From Sclerurus mexicanus (Eukaryota; Chordata; Aves; Passeriformes; Furnariidae), in assembly GCA_013396755.1 (NCBI GenBank), contig VWZF01003897.1, positions 280,048-344,047 of the forward strand: a DNA stretch of 64,000 nt. Reading direction: 5' to 3'. Of this stretch, positions 62,779 through 64,000 are shown piece by piece. How positions within the stretch are numbered: the first letter of the stretch is position 1; each line of letters begins with the position of its first letter. The position numbers and the translations under genes were made by a program. The notes beneath the pieces are model-generated. The model was not told where the DNA came from and made no database searches. It was given only the letters and a program-made list of their open reading frames with translations.

Positions 62779-62867
62779 CTAGTAAGCCTCAGGCCTCTTC
62801 CCTTCAGGGATGCTGAGGTAGCCACTGCAAGGAATAACACACATTTTTGGAAGAAGGCATCTTCTTG
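62779..62867 (+). repeat. Diverged dispersed repeat, copy B
   Basis: This is the partner of the copy at 60953-61041, same strand and same length. It opens CTAGTAAGCCTCAGGCCTCT. Similarity fades on both sides (upstream of CTAGTAAG and downstream of CTTCTTG), so the shared unit is about 90 bp. Confidence 0.75.
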
Positions 62868-64000
62868 GCCACAGTTTCATGACTGTGGTTATGCAGCCTT
62901 GTTAGTTTGCTGGGAACAAGATGTGTTCAGAATGGGTATTAATTTTTTGTGCCCCTTTTCTGATAAACTAGGTGACTATCTTATGGTCATGAGCACAGCC
63001 TAAAGGCAGAGCAGGATGTTTAACAGCCTGCTGCTTTCCCTGAGTCAGCAGGGCTGAAGTCAGGCATCCCTTTAGGATTTGCCTAGCTGATGATGTGCAC
63101 ACTTTGACGAGCCCTGCTCTGCCAGCTCACCCCAGCCACCTCCAGCTCCCCTGCTCACAAGCCTTTCCAAGCCTGAAGTGCCAATATAATCACTGAGATG
63201 TGCACTTGGTTCACTTCTGCTGTTTGAAAGAGGAAAGAAACACCATGCAATGAACTAGACACAACTTAGAATTCATTATTGTTTCAGGTATTTATTTGGT
63301 TTTAATAAAAAATGGTTCTTCACTTCAGGAAAACATCTGGAAATACTGTTTTCAAATAAATTGCTTTTAGACTAAACTTTGAATGACAAGCTTTGGAATG
63401 AAGTGAGCTTTCCTACCAATTTATAAGAGAACTGCCAGCAGATAGTAAAATACATTGTTCACCTATAATTAGAACAACACAGAGTCACACAATAAAGTTA
63501 GAGGGCTTTGGGCTTCACTTGACTTTACTTTGGAAGGGCCTTTTATGAGAAAAAACCCATTTGGAGTGCGATGTTGAGTGAGGGAGCACTGATAAACCCA
63601 CACTGACAGTATCCACACAGCCTTGCCAAGCAGAAAATCCAACCCAGAATGGAAAGGAGTTTGTAGTCTCTAGCGGCTTGTGTTAGTGCTGGTGAGGTTA
63701 AGCCAGACAGACAGGTGCTACAGATATGAGCAGCACTATCTAAAACCCCAAGGTTCAGATGGACAACAGCCACAAGTCAATCTGACCTGCCTGGCTATTC
63801 CTAAAATGCCATCAACTCAGTATGGGGATAGTATTGTGATGGTAGAGGGCAAGCGGCCTTTGGTAATCAACAGAGAGTGCCATTCTACAGAATTCACAGA
63901 CCAAAGCAAAATCTATAATGTGTAACAGGACATAGTTACTAATGTCACCGTGGAGGTTAATCTAAGTCTCGTGTGTGCGAGGGCTCTGCATCTTTTCAAG
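62868..64000. other. Non-coding unique sequence to window end
   Basis: Only frames up to 81 codons occur, none recognisable. Composition is AT-rich from 63230 to 63560. No repeat or RNA gene could be identified. Confidence 0.6.

Noticed and set aside
1..64000. CRISPR arrays, operons, tRNA or rRNA genes, and retroviral reading frames
   Set aside because: Looked for on both strands; no regularly spaced repeats, no tRNA box patterns, and no polymerase, envelope or capsid-like frames were seen.

Overview
The window reads as vertebrate nuclear DNA, most likely from a bird. The clearest marker is CR1 LINE 3' sequence: a ~400 bp fragment on the minus strand at 16210-16605 and a short plus-strand 3' tip at 59450-59510. 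Recognisable transposon density is otherwise very low. No Alu, L1 or B-type SINEs were seen, CpG is depleted apart from a few patches, and dinucleotide microsatellites are short. There are no bacterial, viral or organellar gene clusters, operons, CRISPR arrays, tRNAs or rRNAs.

No protein-coding gene could be recognised. The longest open frames (191, 167, 161, 161, 160 and 159 codons) overlap one another on both strands, resemble no family I know, and are about what chance gives in 128 kb of two-strand sequence with TA dinucleotides under-used. Two short open stretches flanked by good splice-site sequences (13732-13960 and 54868-55094) are listed as weak exon candidates only. The window is best described as intergenic or deep-intronic sequence.

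Layout. 1-16 kb: unique sequence with small tandem duplications, a 36-nt near-perfect hairpin (6137-6172) and a stop-poor patch (4.75-6.0 kb). 16.2-17.5 kb: the CR1 fragment followed by a possible old LTR-like segment. 17.5-25.9 kb: unique sequence with microsatellites, a telomere-like G-quadruplex motif (19620-19640), an old dispersed repeat near 22.1 kb and an A/C tract. 25.97-26.47 kb: a CpG-rich block that meets island thresholds by hand count, the best regulatory candidate. 27.65-28.25 kb: a 22-bp tandem duplication leading into AT-rich sequence that could be a conserved non-coding element. 28-43 kb: unique AT-rich sequence. 43.25-43.51 kb: a second, smaller CpG-rich patch. 44.4 kb: an old amniote repeat. 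45-59 kb: unique sequence with a (CCTTG)n microsatellite and one weak exon candidate. 59.4-64 kb: a CR1 tip and two ~89 bp diverged direct copies (60953-61041 and 62779-62867) of an element I cannot name.

I see no new multi-gene system. The items most worth testing are the CpG block, the dispersed pair at 61/62.8 kb, the hairpin at 6.1 kb and the exon candidate at 54.9 kb. All repeat and element identities come from memory of consensus patterns, not from a search.
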